Shown here piece by piece: positions 34,501 to 45,215 of a stretch of 45,767 nucleotides of DNA. Both the position numbers and the translations under genes were made by a program. Positions within the stretch are counted from its first letter, which is position 1. The number at the start of each line of letters is the position of its first letter. Below the pieces are notes generated by a model that saw only the letters and a program-made list of their open reading frames with translations, made no database searches and had not been told where the DNA came from. The stretch is from NCBI GenBank assembly GCA_009869945.1, contig WIXG01000505.1, positions 1 through 45,767 on the forward strand. Direction: 5' to 3'. This stretch comes from Mesaphorura yosii (taxonomy: Eukaryota > Arthropoda > Collembola > Poduromorpha > Tullbergiidae).

Positions 34501-35461
34501 GCCTGCTTTACACTAAAGAAGAGCTCAATCGGCTCAATGCTTGACCTTCCAAGCACAAGCAGCCAGCATCTCTTTCTTGAGTTTGAGTCTAGCTTAGCAC
34601 ATAGCATAGCACAGAATTTGACAGGACAAAATCCCTTCGTGTAAAATAGCAGGCAAAGTCGCTCGTTCAAGTGCACATTAAGCAAATCCACGTACACACG
34701 GCGGCGGAGCCCGGTGCGTCATGTCAAGCAATGTCAGGCTTAAGGGCTTAAGCGCCGTAGCTTTGACGGCTGCTGGCGAACTCAATCCCCTCAATCATCT
34801 GTACTTCCTAAGCTGACATCCACTCAGGCGCTGCGCTGAAGCACGTGTTTATGCATTATTCTGAATTTCTAAATTTTTTGTCCAGGAATCAGCTACGGCC
34901 CGCTCGTGGCTGGTGTGATTGGCGCGAGGAAGCCGTGCTTTGACGTGTGGGGCAACACCGTCAACGAAGCGTCGAGGATGGACTCGACGGGCGTGCCGGA
35001 CTCGATCCAAGTCACAAAAGATGCTGCTCAAGTGAGTGCAAGCAAGGAGATCTTTGAATGCGAAGAAAGGACGGCCCAAATTCTTAATCTTATTTTACGT
35101 AGATTCTCGAAGCCAACGGCTTCATTCTGGAGTACCGAGGCGTCGTGCCCGTCAAGGGCAAGGGCCCTATGGAGACGTACTTCGTACGTGGGCGCGTCGC
35201 GTCGCCCTTCATGTACCGCTACGTCGGAGACGACGCCAACTCGTCACAAAATCGGAAATCTCTCGCCGCCGTCGTGTTCGGCATGGTTCAAGCACGGCGG
35301 CGTCAGACAATTCGCGGAAAAGGTGAGTTACTCATTCCGGTTGAAAGTTTTCTCGCTTACTCAGGTAACGATTTGCAGGCCCAGCGGACATTCTCGCAGC
35401 TCCGTCGCCGAAACACAGCCGCGTGGGAAGCTACCGGAAGTCCGAAGCAAAAGACCCTTAA
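16569..35461 (+). CDS. Ac78C: Adenylyl cyclase type 8 class (fly Ac78C-like), 24 exons
   Basis: Membrane enzyme making cAMP from ATP; the AC8 class is stimulated by calcium-calmodulin. Exons: 16569-16762, 20001-20097, 21489-22254, 22341-22416, 22488-22596, 23262-23454, 23994-24134, 24237-24316, 24901-25050, 25427-25563, 25640-25733, 27840-28163, 29047-29271, 29376-29464, 29554-29755, 30022-30178, 30299-31679, 32348-32591, 32662-32788, 33278-33381, 33495-33609, 34886-35031, 35103-35322, 35379-35461. All are in phase, giving 1817 residues. AC8 marks: [19 protein letters not shown] before TM1, [17 protein letters not shown]1 with [13 protein letters not shown] and [15 protein letters not shown] (both metal Asp present), VFKSN-like DTFKSN, C2 with [29 protein letters not shown], and the C-terminal [16 protein letters not shown]. 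Catalytic residues look intact. Exons 1-2 are less certain than the rest. Vertebrate AC8 is about 1250 residues; most of the excess lies in the exon at 30299. Confidence 0.9.
16763..20000 (+). other. First intron of the cyclase gene
   Basis: 3.2 kb bounded by AG|GTACGT and TTGCATTGCAG. No coding frame with support was found inside. Purine-rich and A-rich stretches occur near 19190-19270. Confidence 0.5.
20001..20097 (+). other. Cyclase exon with AC8-type N-terminal calmodulin-binding motif
   Basis: Small exon between TTGCATTGCAG and GTGATT. In the phase set by exon 1 (ends phase 2) and required by exon 3 (phase 0) it encodes [18 protein letters not shown]. This resembles the Trp- and Arg-containing N-terminal calmodulin site of vertebrate AC8. 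Another frame of the same bases looks protein-like too but does not fit the phases. Confidence 0.6.
20098..21488 (+). other. Second intron of the cyclase gene
   Basis: 1.4 kb from GTGATT to GATACAG. The donor is weak. No supported feature inside. Confidence 0.5.
22597..23261 (+). other. Cyclase intron within the first membrane cluster
   Basis: 665-bp intron (GTAAGT to GTCGCAG), no supported feature inside. AC8 alignment across the junction (MYSTEL to PEGCIVRMV) shows no missing sequence. Confidence 0.55.
25734..27839 (+). other. Large cyclase intron inside the C1 region
   Basis: 2.1-kb intron (GTAAGT to TTGCAG) between the end of C1a and the exon starting [10 protein letters not shown]. Open frames on both strands look like chance. 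Confidence 0.6.
28164..29046 (+). other. Cyclase intron in the C1b region
   Basis: 883-bp intron (GTAAGT to TTTGCAG). It interrupts a Ser/His-rich part of C1b. No supported feature inside. Confidence 0.55.
30299..31679 (+). other. Long cyclase exon encoding a disordered insertion plus TM10-11
   Basis: A single 1381-bp exon, open throughout. The first ~1120 bp encode a Ser/Asn/Pro/Arg-rich low-complexity segment (with preceding exon 30022-30178, about 400 residues). From about 31415 it rejoins the AC8 family at [15 protein letters not shown] and continues through two hydrophobic spans. By topology the insertion lies in the extracellular loop between TM9 and TM10. Confidence 0.75.
31680..32347 (+). 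other. Cyclase intron before the C2 region
   Basis: 668-bp intron (GTACGT to TTCGCAG), no supported feature inside. Confidence 0.5.
32789..33277 (+). other. Cyclase intron within C2
   Basis: 489-bp intron (GTAAGT to CCCGCAG), no supported feature inside. Confidence 0.55.
33610..34885 (+). other. Cyclase intron within C2, second
   Basis: 1.28-kb intron (GTATGC to TGTCCAG) splitting the LRIG-ISYG segment of C2. No supported feature inside. Confidence 0.55.
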
Positions 35462-35760
35462 CGCACGAGTGTAGTTAGTTAGGAATTAGAATTAGCATAT
35501 TTTATTTTTTAAATTGACCAAAACCAGCGCATGCGTACGTGATTTGAGCGGAAATGTGTGATACTTTGACGCGGAATGATTGTGATTACGAATGACCTTG
35601 ATCTTATCGAATGTATTTTAAATTATTTAAATGTGCTTAAAAGAAAGGAGTTTAAGACGACAAATTCCGAGTTCTTTAACATTGTATTGCTGTTTTAAGG
35701 CCACAAAGACATTAAGCTAATTAAGAACTGCATTGTTGCCAAATTATATTCGTGGTTCGC

Positions 35761-35766
35761 AATAAA
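35761..35766 (+). promoter_or_regulatory. Polyadenylation signal AATAAA of the cyclase gene
   Basis: Hexamer 300 bp after the cyclase stop, giving a 3' UTR of about 0.3 kb. Confidence 0.5.
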
Positions 35767-36283
35767 GAACGTATCAAAGACAATGCAAGAAGTGGCAATG
35801 GCGACATTTTGCGCATCCTTTCGCTTTCTGCTGAGCCACAGAGTCAAAGTTATGTAAGTTTTGCACAAACAGACAACAGTTAAATATTCCCAATGGCGAC
35901 ACGCCTTTACATTTTATAACAATGCAATGCAAAGGGCAAACAGGTTTCATGAACGTTTTTACGTTTTTGCATAAGTTTTTATTTATAGAATCAGCCAACC
36001 GGGACCTGGAATTTGAGCCCACTCAGCTTGTACACATTATGTAACTGATTGACTGCTGGTATAACCACAAACATCAGCTCCCAGCCTGGACACAATGGCA
36101 AGGTCAGAGCAGAGCCAAAGAAATTAACATCTTTGAAAAAATAGTAAATATAAACAGTCAGGCTTCGTTTTCAACAGTTCTCATATGAGCTCCAACTCGC
36201 AATTCAGGCTCAGGTAGCACATTGCAAGAATATTGCCATTTCATCCTCCTCGTCGTTCCTTGTCCTTATCAGTCAGAGGCACC
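35767..36283. other. Spacer before the EB-type secreted protein gene
   Basis: About 0.5 kb, AT-rich, with no supported feature apart from the presumed promoter and 5' UTR of the downstream gene. Confidence 0.4.
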
Positions 36284-36898
36284 ATGGAGATTTTCTTTGT
36301 AAGTCAAGTGAGCTTTACATTCCTGTTCCTTGCCATCGTCAGCGACTTCTCCGTGTCGTCCGAGCCGAGATACGGCCATGGAGAACGCTGTCCGAACCCA
36401 GAGACATGGTGCGACTACGGAAAATGGCTTTGGTGTACGAGCGGAAGCGGAACCTGTGAGTGCCTTCATCCATCACGCCAAACATTCAGCGTCGAGAAGA
36501 ATCGTTGCGTATCGCAGTTGGGGACGGAATGCAACGTGTACATCGGTGACCGCGATTGTGTGCCAAATTCCTACTGCTACTGGGCTGATGGGAATGGAAC
36601 CTGCAAGTGCAAGGCGGGCTTCAAGCCCACGACGGAGCGAGAATGCTTGAGTGTGAGCAATGGAATCCCCGCGACGTCGACGTCAGCACCAACCACAACA
36701 AAGAACCCGGCAAAGCCAACTCCTTCGACTGACTCTGAACAGCTGTCATTCGTTGCCAACATTGTAGAATACGACAGGAATGGACGAAGAAGAATTCGCC
36801 CTCGTCCGCCAGCTCAGGCGCTACAGCCAACGCAAAGTAACATTAGCGTCTTCAGCCTCTTCCGTCAGTTGGTCGGAATCGGTCTCTTTAATAACTGA
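36284..36898 (+). CDS. Secreted EB/EGF-like Cys-rich protein, single exon
   Basis: 204 residues from an ATG in a strong context (CACCATGG). The hydrophobic stretch VSFTFLFLAIVSDFSVSS is a signal peptide. Two Cys modules follow: one with CPNPETWCDYGKWLWC and GTCEC, the other with CNVYIGDRDCVPNSYC and GTCKC. This spacing resembles EB or EGF-like domains of arthropod secreted proteins. A Thr/Pro linker (SAPTTTKNPAKPTP) and a basic tail (NGRRRIRPRP) end the protein; no membrane anchor is visible. A GTAAGT just after the start codon could be a donor, but reading straight through gives the natural signal peptide. It lies tail to tail with the LRR gene. Likely secreted; function unknown. Confidence 0.75.
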   Translation: MEIFFVSQVSFTFLFLAIVSDFSVSSEPRYGHGERCPNPETWCDYGKWLWCTSGSGTCECLHPSRQTFSVEKNRCVSQLGTECNVYIGDRDCVPNSYCYWADGNGTCKCKAGFKPTTERECLSVSNGIPATSTSAPTTTKNPAKPTPSTDSEQLSFVANIVEYDRNGRRRIRPRPPAQALQPTQSNISVFSLFRQLVGIGLFNN

Positions 36899-36960
36899 GA
36901 TAAGCGATATGCGATAGGCGTAGAACAAAGCAGTAGTGGCAATAAGAAATTCGAATCATT

Positions 36961-38817
36961 TTACTGCACCCACTGCAGGTACACGTCCAAATTATTTTCT
37001 TCGATGTAAGCCAGGATCATTTCTTTGCTGGCTCGCGTCACATTCCCGCAGCTCCAGATTCTTATCACAGACAAGTCGTTGTCCATCCTTAACAGCGCGT
37101 CGAGCATGTTCCAGTCCACATTCTGGCATTCGTCAAATGTGAGCCGGTTCAGTTTCAGCATTGCGTTGGTCTGCAATTCCTCAAATTACAAAATTCGAGT
37201 TCGAAATTCCTCCTGTCTTGTTTTTACCTGCCAAATTTGGGTCATGGTCTCCACATCACAGCGAGCGCACTTCTTAATGAGCAGGTCCGTAATATTTGAG
37301 CATGAATGCAGGAGCTGGATAAGAATAGACGACGAAACGAACTCCGTTCGGCTGTCCAGCCACAGTTCCAGGGCGCAGAGCGTCGAAAAGAGTCCGTTCA
37401 CAGGTTCCCCACCTCCGCTGTTGAGCCGATACTCAACAATCCGACTCAGGCCCAATTTCCTTAGCTTTGGGCATGTCCTCCCGAGACTGATGAGATCCAC
37501 CGAGGCGAAATTGTCCAAGATCAAATTCTCCAGAATTGCTCCGCATATTTGCAGGAGCGGCAAAACTCCTTCTTGAAAATCCAGTGTCATGTCTTCGTGA
37601 TTCACAATCGTGATCGAGTGAAGCTTCTCGAATTGCATGAATTTGTACAGAGTTTCATTGAAGATGAGTGCATTCCAAATGGACAGAATCTGAAATCCAA
37701 AGTGGATTAAATTAATGGCATCCTTGAAGCTAGAGTTCGTCGCGATTTGTCAATAACGCACTTCGACGTTCGGACATAACATCGCCGCCGTGTCGATGCT
37801 GTCGTCAAGAATCGATGCCGTGCTCGAAACGAGAGATTTCAGCTTCAGTTGCTTCTGATTGACAAACGCCGTGGGATCGAGGCACTGAAAAATCTAGGAA
37901 TCAAAATCAAGTGGTCGGTAATCAATTCCACGATGAGAACGAAAGGCCTTGCTGTAATTTGAGTATATATTTTACCTGGAATATCCGATCAAATTCGAAC
38001 TCGCTGAGTTCTGCAAGATTGTGCACGGCGATATACGCTCCGACCCACGTGACCTGCGTCTCGTTGATTGCAAGCCGCCTGAGTTTAGGACACTTCACGG
38101 CCCCTCCTTCTTTGGGCTCACAAAGCATGCGAATGCCGTTGTCTGACACAAGCGTTTGCGTGAGAATGAGTTCCGTGATGTTTGGGCAATGGATTCCAAT
38201 CAGTTCAAGGGTCTTGTCCACCGCAGTCGTCATCTGAAGATTGAGGGACTTCAGGGACACAAATGTCGGGATCAGTGCGAGAAGATTCGAAGGGGCGATG
38301 TCAATCTGGTAGGCGAGGTTCAGTTTCTCCAGTTTCTACAAGAAATGACGGGTTGGTCATTGGTTAATTATTAATACCCAGTCAGATTGCGACTTTAGAC
38401 GTAGCTCTTTGACTTACTTTAGTTCGCTGCATGAATTTGAATGCGTAGAAGATTTCACCACAGGTTCCAAAGCCCAGGTTCAAGGCGCGAAGCTGTTCCT
38501 GGCACAGAAGGTGAAGGTGTTTTCTGGACAGAGTACGTTTCTCTGAAATAGCTTGGAGGAGATCCTCCAACAACGCGGACGCTGCAATAGTGCAGAGAAT
38601 TAACAGCTTACGAAAGACTGCGGGCAAATTCTAATAATTTAATTAATCACTCACGCAACATTGTAAAGGGGCCTTCGATGTCTGCGTACTTGCTGCTCTC
38701 GATGAGGTCACTCATTTCTCTGGCGGAACGACACGCGTACCCCAGCAGGTCCCAATTGTATGTGATTGTCAGCAGGCACAGCTTGCGCAGTGTAGGAATT
38801 TGGTTTAATCGGGGCAT
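36961..38817 (-). CDS. Leucine-rich-repeat protein, FBXL-like, 6 exons
   Basis: Minus-strand exons: 38817-38655, 38581-38418, 38335-37976, 37884-37762, 37689-37228, 37170-36961; in phase, 493 residues. Repeats of the cysteine-containing or ribonuclease-inhibitor type are visible: LKSLNLQMTTAVDKTLELIG, CPNITELILTQTLVSDNGI, CPKLRRLAINETQV, CPKLRKLGLS, and a late NRLTFDECQNVDW repeat. Such repeats are typical of the substrate-binding part of F-box (FBXL) proteins, which recruit targets to SCF ubiquitin ligases. I see no F-box in these exons, and an in-frame stop lies just upstream of the chosen ATG. So either the F-box is lost, or it sits in an unrecognised exon to the right. Function beyond protein binding is not supported. 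Confidence 0.8.
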
Positions 38818-39376
38818 TATCACCAAGTTTTGTTAATGCGGATGAATTCTGTATGCTGCTATTGCGATTTTATTCAACCATGTCGCAAATTCTCTGTACT
38901 GTACTTCTGCAAACTTCTGCTCCTGACTGAAAGAGATGTGCAAATTATTAACTGCATTATAGCTGTAAACATTGCCGGTTGCCAGTGCCAGAAATTCTAT
39001 TTTTGGACTTGGCCAGTAACGTCTAGCGTCTAGCTTGAAATAAATACACATCGAGAAGTTGAGACTCTACTTGGTACACATTTTCCAGTTCCAATCCACT
39101 TTGTTTCACACGCCGCGCTGGCTGATCTCATGATCGCATGGACCTGAAGCCGGGACGATCAAATTGCGGCCTGGCTTGGGGCCCCATGAGTTCATAATTG
39201 AGTTTCCACGATTCAGACTCTTCGAATTTATATTCTTTGAATTGACGCACACTACAGGTTACCTGAGTTCGAGTTCAATTAGTGCAAAAGTGAGCTTGAT
39301 ACTTAATTCAGAGAATCCATCTTCGCATACTTTAAGACAAGAGCAATTTATGTAGGAGAATCTAGTGGAGTGTAAG
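38818..39376. other. Divergent spacer between LRR gene and MRPS27
   Basis: 560 bp between two divergent start codons. It should contain both promoters. Short open frames here have no support, and no missing F-box exon was recognised. Confidence 0.45.
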
Positions 39377-41445
39377 ATGAGCTCCTGCAGAAGTGGACGC
39401 TTACTGCGGGAACTTCTTCTACAGGCAAACTGGAGGTGCCACCAGCCCCTGAGCAGGAGGAACATTTCCATATCTTCCTTCTTATCTCAAGAGCAGCAGG
39501 CACATAGTTCTCCAAAACACTTGTCTCCAGCCTACGAATGTGCGGCGGAATGGAATCAGAGGCTTGAAACCACGCTTATCAAGAAAATTGACGTGGGTAA
39601 GGATGAACCTACCAAATTACTTCAGTCCGAAGAAACATAGGGATGAGGATCACCTTTAACATTCACAATGTTTCTATTACAGACGACTTCTTCCATCAGA
39701 TCGACAAGAAATATCAGTCAGAAAAAGTCATAAGTGCTATCGATGTTGATTTGGTAAGCGTCAGATGGAAGTTGGCAGTCGTGTGCTAACTCTTTTAGAG
39801 TAGTTGACGAAATAATGAAGTTATTTCAACTTTTCTTCAGTTTGTAAACAAAATAACGGAAGAAGCTGATTTGGAAGATGTGGAAGAGCTCATTTACCGG
39901 CTTAGGAAATCGCCAGAATCTGCGAAGACATTACCATCGACCAGTCATGCAATCATCCGCACTTTCTTGGCACTGAACAGGACTGACGATTTAATGAGAA
40001 TGTTGGATGACCGAATAAATTATGGACTATTTGTGGACAGCTACACGGCAAAGCTACTCATGGATGCATTTCTCAACAACGAAAACTACCGTGGTAAGTG
40101 ATGCGTTAATTTTAGCCATGATAATCAAGTACGTTAGACACTTTAACCAAAGGACGTTTTGGAATTTTAGACGCAGCAAAAGTAGCTTGCCTGTTAATGC
40201 TACAAGAAGACTTCGAGCCAGACTCAACAAAGTTATTCGCACTCTTGTCGTGCTTAAAGTATTTGGAAGTTCAGAAGCCTACGCCTTGGAATCCGTTCGA
40301 AGTTGTTGAGCAGGAGGGGGAAAAGGCTGCTGAGAAACCTAAGCGAAAGAAGCAAGAGGAGGTGCTATCCAAGTCTAGTCAAGTGATTGCGATTATTCTT
40401 TTAATGATTATTTGTCATTGCATTTACAGGAGCGAATAAGAGTGAGGGTGCAAAGGAATTTATATTACGATGACCATTTCGACATCACGGATCCTCAAAG
40501 CCGCATTGGAAAGACTTTGGCATACATTAGTATGCATTTAAGTGAGGATAAGCTAATGAAGTCGTCAATCGAAGTATTGGGATGGGCACTATTTGACAAG
40601 TGGAACAGAGTTGAAGCATGCCTAAATAATCTGAAACAGAGTAATCAACCAATTGCTTCCAGTGTCGTGAGTTCCTAATTGAAATGTTAATTCGTAAGCA
40701 GGACAGAGAAATTCAAGCGGTCATTTATTTACTCATTTGGGGTTAGGTTGAGAAACTCACGGAACTGGCAAAAACTCGTCAATCCGAAATTGAAGCGTCT
40801 GCAGACAAAATTCCGCCCAGGCCTAAAATGCACCGCTTCCCTGGGTCAAATTTGGATCCAGAAGAAGTTGACAAACTTTTCAGCACGCAGCTGAAGTGGA
40901 ATGATTTCTATTCGCCGCTCCCAAGTGTGGTCTCAATTCTGGCAGAAGGAAAGATTCCATCCTCAAACGTTAGTCTGATATCAAAAACGGAGGAATATTT
41001 AGCAAAGGCAATTGCTGCCAGCGAGAAGAATGAAATTGAGCAGCAGAAGAAGAATTACGAGCACTGGGACGAGCTGAGAAAGATCGAGTTGAAGAAGCAG
41101 ATGGGCAGAATCCGAGACATCCAAACTTTGTTGGACATTCAGGCCAAGAAGAAGGAGCTAGTCGAGAAGGAAGAAGTCATCTTTTTCTTCGACAACGAGG
41201 AAGAGTGGATGATGAGAGAGCCGCCTCCGTACGTCCCTCCAGGGCGAAAGAAGAAACCCAGCTACGGCTTCCCCGCCAAAGAAACCTTAACCACCAAGGT
41301 GGCCATCGACGAAAATTACGTCCCACCAGAAGTTCATACCTTCGCGCACTCGCATACACTCGATCCGAAACCGGAGAACCCGAGGAAGGTCCGACAAAGA
41401 GAAAAGAAGCGAGAACGCGAAGAGCAACAGAAAAAGCAATCGTAA
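39377..41445 (+). CDS. MRPS27: Mitochondrial small ribosomal subunit protein mS27 (MRPS27), 6 exons
   Basis: PPR-type protein of the mitochondrial small subunit. Exons: 39377-39596, 39683-39753, 39841-40093, 40171-40361, 40430-40666, 40747-41445; in phase, 556 residues. Family landmarks: a basic mitochondrial leader (SGRLLRELLLQANWRCHQP), YECAAEWNQRL, DDFFHQIDKKYQSEKVISAI with DVDLFVNKI, SHAIIRTFLALNRTDDLM, DRINYGLFVDSYTAKLLMDA, and YYDDHFDITDP. The C-terminal third is a long charged region with coiled-coil character (KKELVEKEEVIFFFDNEEEW) ending in a run of Lys/Arg/Glu. That makes the protein longer than human MRPS27 (about 414 residues). The exon 4 donor is uncertain: GTGCTA at 40362 gives a 68-bp intron, while GTGATT at 40383 also keeps frame. 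Confidence 0.9.
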
Positions 41446-41519
41446 TAAAAGTTCTTATCTTGTCGGTGGTAAAACTTACCAGTTTTGTTACAGTAGTTGT
41501 ATTTACTATTTTTGTTTTC

Positions 41520-41525
41520 AATAAA
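41520..41525 (+). promoter_or_regulatory. Polyadenylation signal AATAAA of MRPS27
   Basis: Hexamer 75 bp after the stop codon. Confidence 0.7.
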
Positions 41526-41806
41526 TGCATTGCTGGCCTCTGAGCTTGTAAATGCAAGGAATCGTGAGTCACTGACATTTTTGCCAAAGATCTTGTCCGC
41601 CAAGGCCATAGCCCACAGCATATTGGCTATGGCTCTGTTGTAGCTTTGTCTTGGTTACGTTTGGCCTATCACAATAAAATGTTCTTTCAGAGAACGTAGC
41701 TTAGAAGGAATTTAACAGGGCGAATTAGATTGATTTGCGGCGGTGACGGCCGGCATCGGGCATCGCCTCGCTGCCTGGAACTGGGATCGAAGGCCAAATC
41801 AAAATC
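41526..41806. other. Spacer before the four-transmembrane gene
   Basis: About 280 bp; presumed promoter and 5' UTR, no other feature supported. Confidence 0.4.
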
Positions 41807-42764
41807 ATGAGGAGGAAAGCGAGTACAAACGAGTTTGAAGAGGAATTTCTGCGGGGTGATCAGAAGCCATGTTGGTGTTGCACGAAGAACCTGAAAACTG
41901 CGGCGCTTCTCGTGGCAGTCTTGATCCTCGTAAGTTGACATCTGACAAAAAGCCGTTGTTCCATAGCTGAAGTAATTAAATGATGAATTTACCTGTGAAC
42001 TTCTGCGTTTATCAGTACAGCCACTGCATTGTCGCCTTCGTTCTGCTGACTTTCTTCGTGATTGACTACGACGACAAAGCGACGCTCGTGAGTTCCCAGG
42101 ACTGTGAGTTTAGATGTTTGTCTTGGCAGTAATTAGTGCACAGAAAAATTATGTTAGTTAACTAATTTCGATGACTATTTGGTTTTTGCAGACCGAACCG
42201 CGTTGCTGGTTGGAGCGGGTGTGTCTGTCGCTTACGTGCCGGTTGGATTTTGTCTTTTGGTTGGAATTATCAAAGTGAGTCAAAGGATTCTTGGTTCTCT
42301 GGTAATGGTTGAGTGATAATTGTGAATTGAACTTGCAGAAACGTCTGTGGATGTGCATAATTTGGTTTTGGGTCATCGGGACTGGCACCGTCCTCGACTT
42401 TGGCATGTGGGCCGTTGATCAGACGGCCCAGCTCATCATTTTCGACGCGGTCTTTCTCATGGTCCGCTTCTACTTCCTGTACGTGATTTGGTCCTACATC
42501 TCCGTCGCCAAGAAGGAAAGACGCCTTCAGGAAGCCTGGGAAAATCTGTCCAAGTCCCCGACGGAATCGGTCATAGTGTCAGTGAAGGACGAAGAGAGCG
42601 GACTGGGCGAAGGCGACTCCAGAATGGCGCTGGGCGAGGTTGACGCAGACGATGACCTCTCGCACGACTCGGTCATGGAGCGGATCCAAGCGTCCGAAAC
42701 TTCCATGCTGGCCAACATGACCAAGGCTCCACACCTGACGTTCAAAAGCATAAACCAAGCATAA
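41807..42764 (+). CDS. Four-transmembrane protein of unknown function, 4 exons
   Basis: Exons: 41807-41929, 42016-42103, 42192-42274, 42339-42764; in phase, 239 residues. A cytosolic N-terminus with a Cys cluster (KPCWCCTKNLK) precedes four hydrophobic spans: AALLVAVLILYSHCIVAFVL, ALLVGAGVSVAYVPVGFCLL, RLWMCIIWFWVIGTGTVLDF and FLMVRFYFLYVIWSYISVAK. The soluble C-terminal tail is acidic and Ser-rich (ESGLGEGDSR, DADDDLSHDS). Layout resembles small insect four-span families such as DUF4728/Pasiflora or LAPTM4, but I cannot assign it. No signal peptide; both ends are probably cytosolic. Compact introns of about 65-90 bp match its neighbours. Confidence 0.75.
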
Positions 42765-43620
42765 ATCTGTGACCACTGTTGACAGAATTAAACGCAGCCA
42801 ATCGGCACTCCTATGGCCAATTTGTTCCCATGACGTGTCCGGGTCGGCCACGCCAACGCTATGCCGCTGTTTTCGAAATTGATCGTCATCCGGTGTCTCT
42901 TTGCTTTGTGAGCATCTGCGTTGGCTGTGGCCATCTGTGAAATGATAAACTGAATCCATTTAGCGACTAATTTATTGAAGAATTATCGGATCATGTTTGA
43001 GGATTTTGCAAAAAAAATGAAAATTTGCAAATTTGCGAACTCCTAGTAGTTAATAACACTCTTCATGACTTGCTGATTAGGAATATGCAATCCGTTTTCC
43101 GGTATCTGATCTGGTTCCCGAGATCATAGGTTACAAACATACAGGTGCCGATTAAGAGGTGGATTGTCAAATGCCAGTGATTAATCGTTTTGCAATATTA
43201 GTAAATTCTCAACAGCGAATTTTTCTCCACAGTTCCTTTAATGACGTTTTCACATTCGAGAAATTTCCCAACCAAATGTGTAAAAAGTCCTGAAATTTCC
43301 TGTTTGGATATAAATATTTGCTACTGCGATTGTTTGAGGAAGCTAACGTATAAAGTTTGTTTCAGGATAGAGATTGGGTCGTTTATTCACAGGCTTGGCT
43401 AAAAGTTAATTTTAATTTGTTCTCGCATATAATGACGCACGAAAGTGTAATTAGTTCCTGCATTGTAAGGTTAAGGCTCGAAAACTCATTGTATAGTCAC
43501 AAGTAAATATAGTCAATCCAGCACATTAATTACATTTAATAAAATGAATCAATAAAAATATTTGACAATTCACCGTAGCTGACGACTTGCAACATAAATC
43601 CGATTGGACGACTCACCAAA
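42765..43620. other. AT-rich spacer
   Basis: About 0.85 kb with an AATAAA-like signal near 43550 that could end the four-transmembrane transcript. No coding frame supported. Confidence 0.35.
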
Positions 43621-43639
43621 AATGAAGACCATTAATGAA

Positions 43640-44415
43640 GTTTTCTGATTGTGTTGGTGGTGTTGATGGCATTCCAGGATTTATATGGGGTGAGTGATTT
43701 TCTGTCATTTGTTCTAAGAAAATACGGTGTACTAATGGTAAGCCAGATATGTAGGTCAAGTTAGGCAAAACTGACTATTGTGTTTGTAGACCACTGCAAC
43801 CCCATCGCCAAGGGTTTCCAAGGGGTGCCCGAAGTACTGCAAAAGGTTTTGCGTCGGCTCAAGACCTTGTAACCCCCGTCTCTTGGCGATCGTTTGTGGT
43901 TTTGTTTGTGGATAAAGGACACCACAGAACCAAGCCCCTTCAGATTCGGAGCCTTACAATAAATCTACTTATGACTACATTAAAAAAAACTAAGATATTT
44001 TGGATGATTTATGTATCAGAATTAAATTTCATTGGAGAATATAATCTCCTTCGTCGAAGTGGGACTAATACAATAGTACCAAACTGATATTCAAATAATT
44101 AGTCCAATGTTTGACAAGCAACAAATTTTGCCGTCTCGTTCTTTTAACTCGCCCGTTATCAGTTATTATGCTTTGAAGATGGGTGGACTCCTTCACGAAT
44201 GAGGTCATCAAGTTTTATTGCTTGTTTGTTCTACAGCTATCCCATGCTCTGATTGCTATTGGCCTCTCCTCGATGGCCTTTCTGAAGAGAAGCTAAGCGT
44301 AAGGGTTTTGAATGGATGTGTTGGCGACGCTACCGACGTGAATTTAAGTTCATTTGTTCGCCAGGAAACTCAGCAGCTCGTGAACGACGAAGATAGTGGT
44401 TTCTTCATGGACTAA
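43640..44415 (+). CDS. Possible small Cys-rich secreted peptide, partial model
   Basis: Three segments can be joined in one phase. The first (about 43640-43689) encodes FLIVLVVLMAFQDLYG, which looks like a signal-peptide core, and ends at GG|GTGAGT. The second (about 43791-43872) follows TTTGTAG and encodes TTATPSPRVSKGCPKYC, then KRFCVGSRP, ending at GTAACC. The third (44237-44415) follows TTCTACAG and encodes IPCSDCYWPLLDGLSEEK and an acidic tail ending DSGFFMD before TAA. The joined Cys pattern (C-x3-C-x3-C-x7-C-x2-C) is peptide-like. No start codon fits the first segment; the nearby ATG at about 43621 is out of frame. So the model lacks its first exon or is spurious. Confidence 0.3.
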
Positions 44416-45215
44416 CCGATCTTGTAGCTTAATTACAGATTCACTTCTTTGAGTACAAATGTCAATTCTTTACAGTTTGTTAGCTATTAATCTAAGTATT
44501 GCTCACAGGTTCCATTTGAATATATAAGGTTTTATTAATATTGGAGAATGGAGTGGCAGCAACGATACTGAACGAAACACAGTCTAGATTACAGCAATAT
44601 TGCAAATGGGACAATCTGTAACTTGGCATGTGGTCATCATATACGATGAACTTCATGATGTTATGTGTCTTTTTTGAAAGTCCGATGACAAGTTGAGGTA
44701 CCTACCTTGTCAGCTTCTAAATTTAACACAGAGGGCTAGTGATGCCTACCAAATAACATGGGCCACTAGCCGCTAACATTGCGTTTTTTCCTAAAGCCCT
44801 AACCTAACTGTGTGGGAAACAGATGTACATGATGCATTTTTCACAAGTTAACCGTTACTGTGTTGATTATTGAGTAAACGGAATTGCACTGTAGTCAATC
44901 ACATCATGTTCAGGCTGACGTCAAGCTCAAAAGTTTGAAAAGTCAAGTCATTCTGAAATACTTGAAAATGCTTTCACACGTGCTTTCAATAACGATGCCT
45001 TGTCAAGTTCCATCCTTTGATTGCAGACGAGTTATCAAATTCCATGCACATCCTTTTAAAGTGTTTTTAATCATTTAATAAAAAAAACTGATTTTTTCAT
45101 TGAAATTGCCTGAAAATATGAGGACTTGTCACGAATCTGCTGCAGAATGCTGCTCAAATAAATACGACGCAGGATTTCGTATGTTGACCATCAGTGCTCT
45201 GAAATCAGTACTATA
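44416..45215. other. Spacer before the Kelch gene
   Basis: 0.8 kb, AT-rich, no supported gene. A 64-codon frame at 44884-45078 has no recognisable features. Confidence 0.4.

Noticed and set aside
44884..45078. 64-codon plus-strand frame
   Set aside because: No domain, signal or splice support; looks like chance.
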